From Thermoanaerobaculum sp. (GTDB lineage: Bacteria > Acidobacteriota > Thermoanaerobaculia > Multivoradales > UBA5704), in NCBI GenBank assembly GCA_021154885.1, contig JAJKHS010000160.1, positions 1-64,000 of the forward strand: 64,000 nucleotides of DNA, written 5' to 3'. The position numbers and the translations under genes are program-made. The notes beneath the pieces were generated by a model. The model was not told the origin of the DNA. It was given only the letters and a program-made list of their open reading frames with translations, and did not search any database. Positions 62,195-64,000 of this stretch are shown piece after piece; the stretch's first letter is position 1; every line of letters starts with the position of its first letter.

Positions 62195-64000
62195 CTACGT
62201 CCCCAACTCGCTGAGCTCGGACTCGATCTTCTCCCACTCCGCCATCAGCTCCTCGACCTTGGCGGAGAGGGTCTTCTGCTCGTTTTCGAGCTTCTTGACC
62301 TGCTCGCGGGAGGTGCGGTCGAAGAAGGTGGGATCGCAGAACAGCTCGTTGATGGCGTGGACGCGCGACTCGGCCTGCTCGACGGCGGCGGTCGTCTGGT
62401 CGCGCTTCCTGGCGAGCTCCTTCTGGCGGTTCTGGCGGCGGCGGGCCTCGGCGGGATCGGCGGCCTCCTCGCGGGCGGCGGCCGCGGCGGCCTTCTTCTT
62501 CTGCTCGCGCCGCATGCGCAGCACGGCCTCGGCGTCCAGGTGGTCGTCGCCCAGGCGCTCCAGGTACTCGTCGTAGGTGCCGACGAAGTCGTTGTACCCC
62601 TTGGGCGAGATCTCGAAGATGCGGGTCGCGAGCTGGGAGACGAACCAGCGGTCGTGGGAGACGAAGATCAGGGTGCCGTCGTATTTCTTCAACCCCTCGA
62701 CCAGCGCCTCGATGGCTTCGAGGTCGAGGTGGTTCGTGGGCTCGTCGAGGATCAGGACGTTGGGCCTGGTCACCGACAGCTTGCAGAAGACCAGCCGCGC
62801 AGCCTCGCCGCCGGAGAGGCTGCCGATGGGCTTCTTCACGTCGTCGCCCGAGAAGAGGACCATTCCGAGGTTGCCGCGGATGTAGCCGATGGGCTCGCCC
62901 GGGACGAATTCCCAGAGCCACGCCTCCACCGTCTGCTTGCTCCCCTTGGGGATCTCGTGGTGGTCCTGGGAGAAGTAGCCGGGGTAGGTCTCGTAGCCCC
63001 ACTCGATGCGGCCGGCGTCGGCGTCGATCTCGCCGACGGCGATCTTGAGCAGAGTCGACTTGCCGATGCCGTTGGGGCCGATGATGGCGATGCGGTCGCC
63101 GCGCTCGACCTTGAGCGAGACGTCCTTCAGCACGTGGTTGTCGCCGTAGGATTTGGAGATCCCTTCGAGCTCCAGGGCCTGCCGGCCGCTGGGGCGGACC
63201 TGCTGGAACTTGAAGGTGGGGTACCGCCGCGAGCTCTGGGGCAGGCGCTCGATGACGATCTTCTCGATCATCTTGATCTTGCTCTGGGCCTGCCGGGCCT
63301 TGGTGGCCTTGGCGCGGAAGCGGTCCACGAACTCCTTGTGGCGGGCGATCTCGGCCTCCCGCTTCTCGATCTCGGCCTCCTTGCGGTCGCGGTTGTCGAC
63401 CTTGGCGTTCATGAACGCCGCGTAATTGCCGGGATAGAGGATCATCGTCTCGTAGTCCACGTCCACGATGTGGGTGCAGATGTTGTCGAGGAAGCGGTGG
63501 TCGTGGGAAATGACGATGGCGGTGCCCTTGTAGGTGTCGGTGAGGAACTTCTCCAGCCAGCGGATGGAGAGGATGTCGAGGTGGTTGGTGGGCTCGTCGA
63601 GGAGCAGGACGTCGGGCTCGGCGGCCAGCACCTGGGCGAGGAGCACGCGCAGCTTGAAGCCGCCGGAGAGGGTGGAGAGGGGCTGGAGGTGGATCTCGGT
63701 GGGGATGCCGAGCCCTTCGAGCACCTCGCCGGCGCGGGACTCCAGGGTGTAGCCGTCGTGGCGGAGGATGAGGTCCTCCAGGTCGGCGTAACGGTCGGAG
63801 TCGAACTCCTGCTCGGCGTTGGCGAGCAGGCGCTCCTTCTCGACCATGGCCTCCCAGACGTCGTGGTTGCCCATCATGGCCACTTCGAGGATGGGCATGT
63901 GCTCGTAGCGGAAGTGGTCCTGCTTGAGGACGCCCAGCTTGAGGCGTTTGGGCATCGCGATGGTGCCCTCGCTGGGGATGTCCTCGCCGGCGAGGATGCG
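62195..64000 (-). CDS. ABC-F family ATPase, YbiT-like (5' end outside window)
   Basis: Partial: the frame runs through the right edge; 601 residues are visible and the first Walker A lies beyond it. Visible: first signature LSGGFKLR and Walker B LLLDEPTNHLD, a linker helix region (DRDRKEAEIEKREAEIARHKEF), the second Walker A GPNGIGKST, LSGGEAARL and LILDEPTNHLDLE, and a charged C-terminal coiled coil. ABC-F proteins act on the ribosome rather than as transporters. Confidence 0.92.
   Translation of the reverse strand, partial: RILAGEDIPSEGTIAMPKRLKLGVLKQDHFRYEHMPILEVAMMGNHDVWEAMVEKERLLANAEQEFDSDRYADLEDLILRHDGYTLESRAGEVLEGLGIPTEIHLQPLSTLSGGFKLRVLLAQVLAAEPDVLLLDEPTNHLDILSIRWLEKFLTDTYKGTAIVISHDHRFLDNICTHIVDVDYETMILYPGNYAAFMNAKVDNRDRKEAEIEKREAEIARHKEFVDRFRAKATKARQAQSKIKMIEKIVIERLPQSSRRYPTFKFQQVRPSGRQALELEGISKSYGDNHVLKDVSLKVERGDRIAIIGPNGIGKSTLLKIAVGEIDADAGRIEWGYETYPGYFSQDHHEIPKGSKQTVEAWLWEFVPGEPIGYIRGNLGMVLFSGDDVKKPIGSLSGGEAARLVFCKLSVTRPNVLILDEPTNHLDLEAIEALVEGLKKYDGTLIFVSHDRWFVSQLATRIFEISPKGYNDFVGTYDEYLERLGDDHLDAEAVLRMRREQKKKAAAAAAREEAADPAEARRRQNRQKELARKRDQTTAAVEQAESRVHAINELFCDPTFFDRTSREQVKKLENEQKTLSAKVEELMAEWEKIESELSELGT

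Overview
The window is a GC-rich (roughly 70% by eye) stretch of bacterial chromosome with very dense gene packing and many ATGA/GTGA overlaps. It most likely comes from an Acidobacteriota-type organism. The envelope is didermic (FadL-type porin, M16 protease pair, lipoproteins). A VWA protein at 58877-60037 resembles the 'VWFA-related Acidobacterial domain' family, and sigma-54 promoters are frequent. I saw no rRNA, tRNA or CRISPR array.

Left part (1-5.8 kb, minus strand): a low-GC SIR2-like gene with a near-perfect sigma-70 promoter. It is followed by an operon of a DedA-rhodanese membrane protein with an in-frame UGA in its active-site loop (probable selenocysteine), an asparagine-synthase-like protein, a radical SAM protein and a flavin oxidoreductase.

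Core (5.77-22.2 kb, plus strand): one supraoperon carrying aroDE, the histidine pathway (hisZ-G-D-CB-H-AF-IE) and the tryptophan pathway (trpE-G-D-C-F-B-A), ending with an esterase. It is preceded by a short leader ORF with Trp-Ala-Trp codons and then four consecutive His codons. Mutually exclusive RNA pairings follow, ending in a hairpin whose 3' arm is also the Shine-Dalgarno sequence of aroDE. This looks like a single attenuator sensing both amino acids made by the operon. HisC-HisB and HisA-HisF are fused, and a dispersed palindromic repeat forms the HisC-HisB linker.

Middle (22.3-43 kb): small stress or envelope genes (BON lipoprotein, DUF892, FNT channel), an NtrC-type response regulator with a degenerate kinase, topoisomerase IB, four glycosyltransferases with two sugar epimerases, and an M16 peptidase pair. 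At least eight sites match the sigma-54 -24/-12 pattern with the correct GG-N10-GC spacing upstream of genes.

Right part (43-64 kb): NADAR protein, PolX, VapBC and HicBA toxin-antitoxin pairs, a 780-aa unknown protein, SDR and zinc dehydrogenases, an RNase HI with a decayed second copy, SmpB, FadL with a GDSL hydrolase, a TPR protein with a VWA protein, a MerR/TipA regulator with its operator, an amidohydrolase, and a YbiT-like ABC-F protein cut by the window edge. Several repeat families (two palindromic elements, one nested in the other; a 9-bp-unit hairpin element; a 21-bp minisatellite) lie between and sometimes inside genes.
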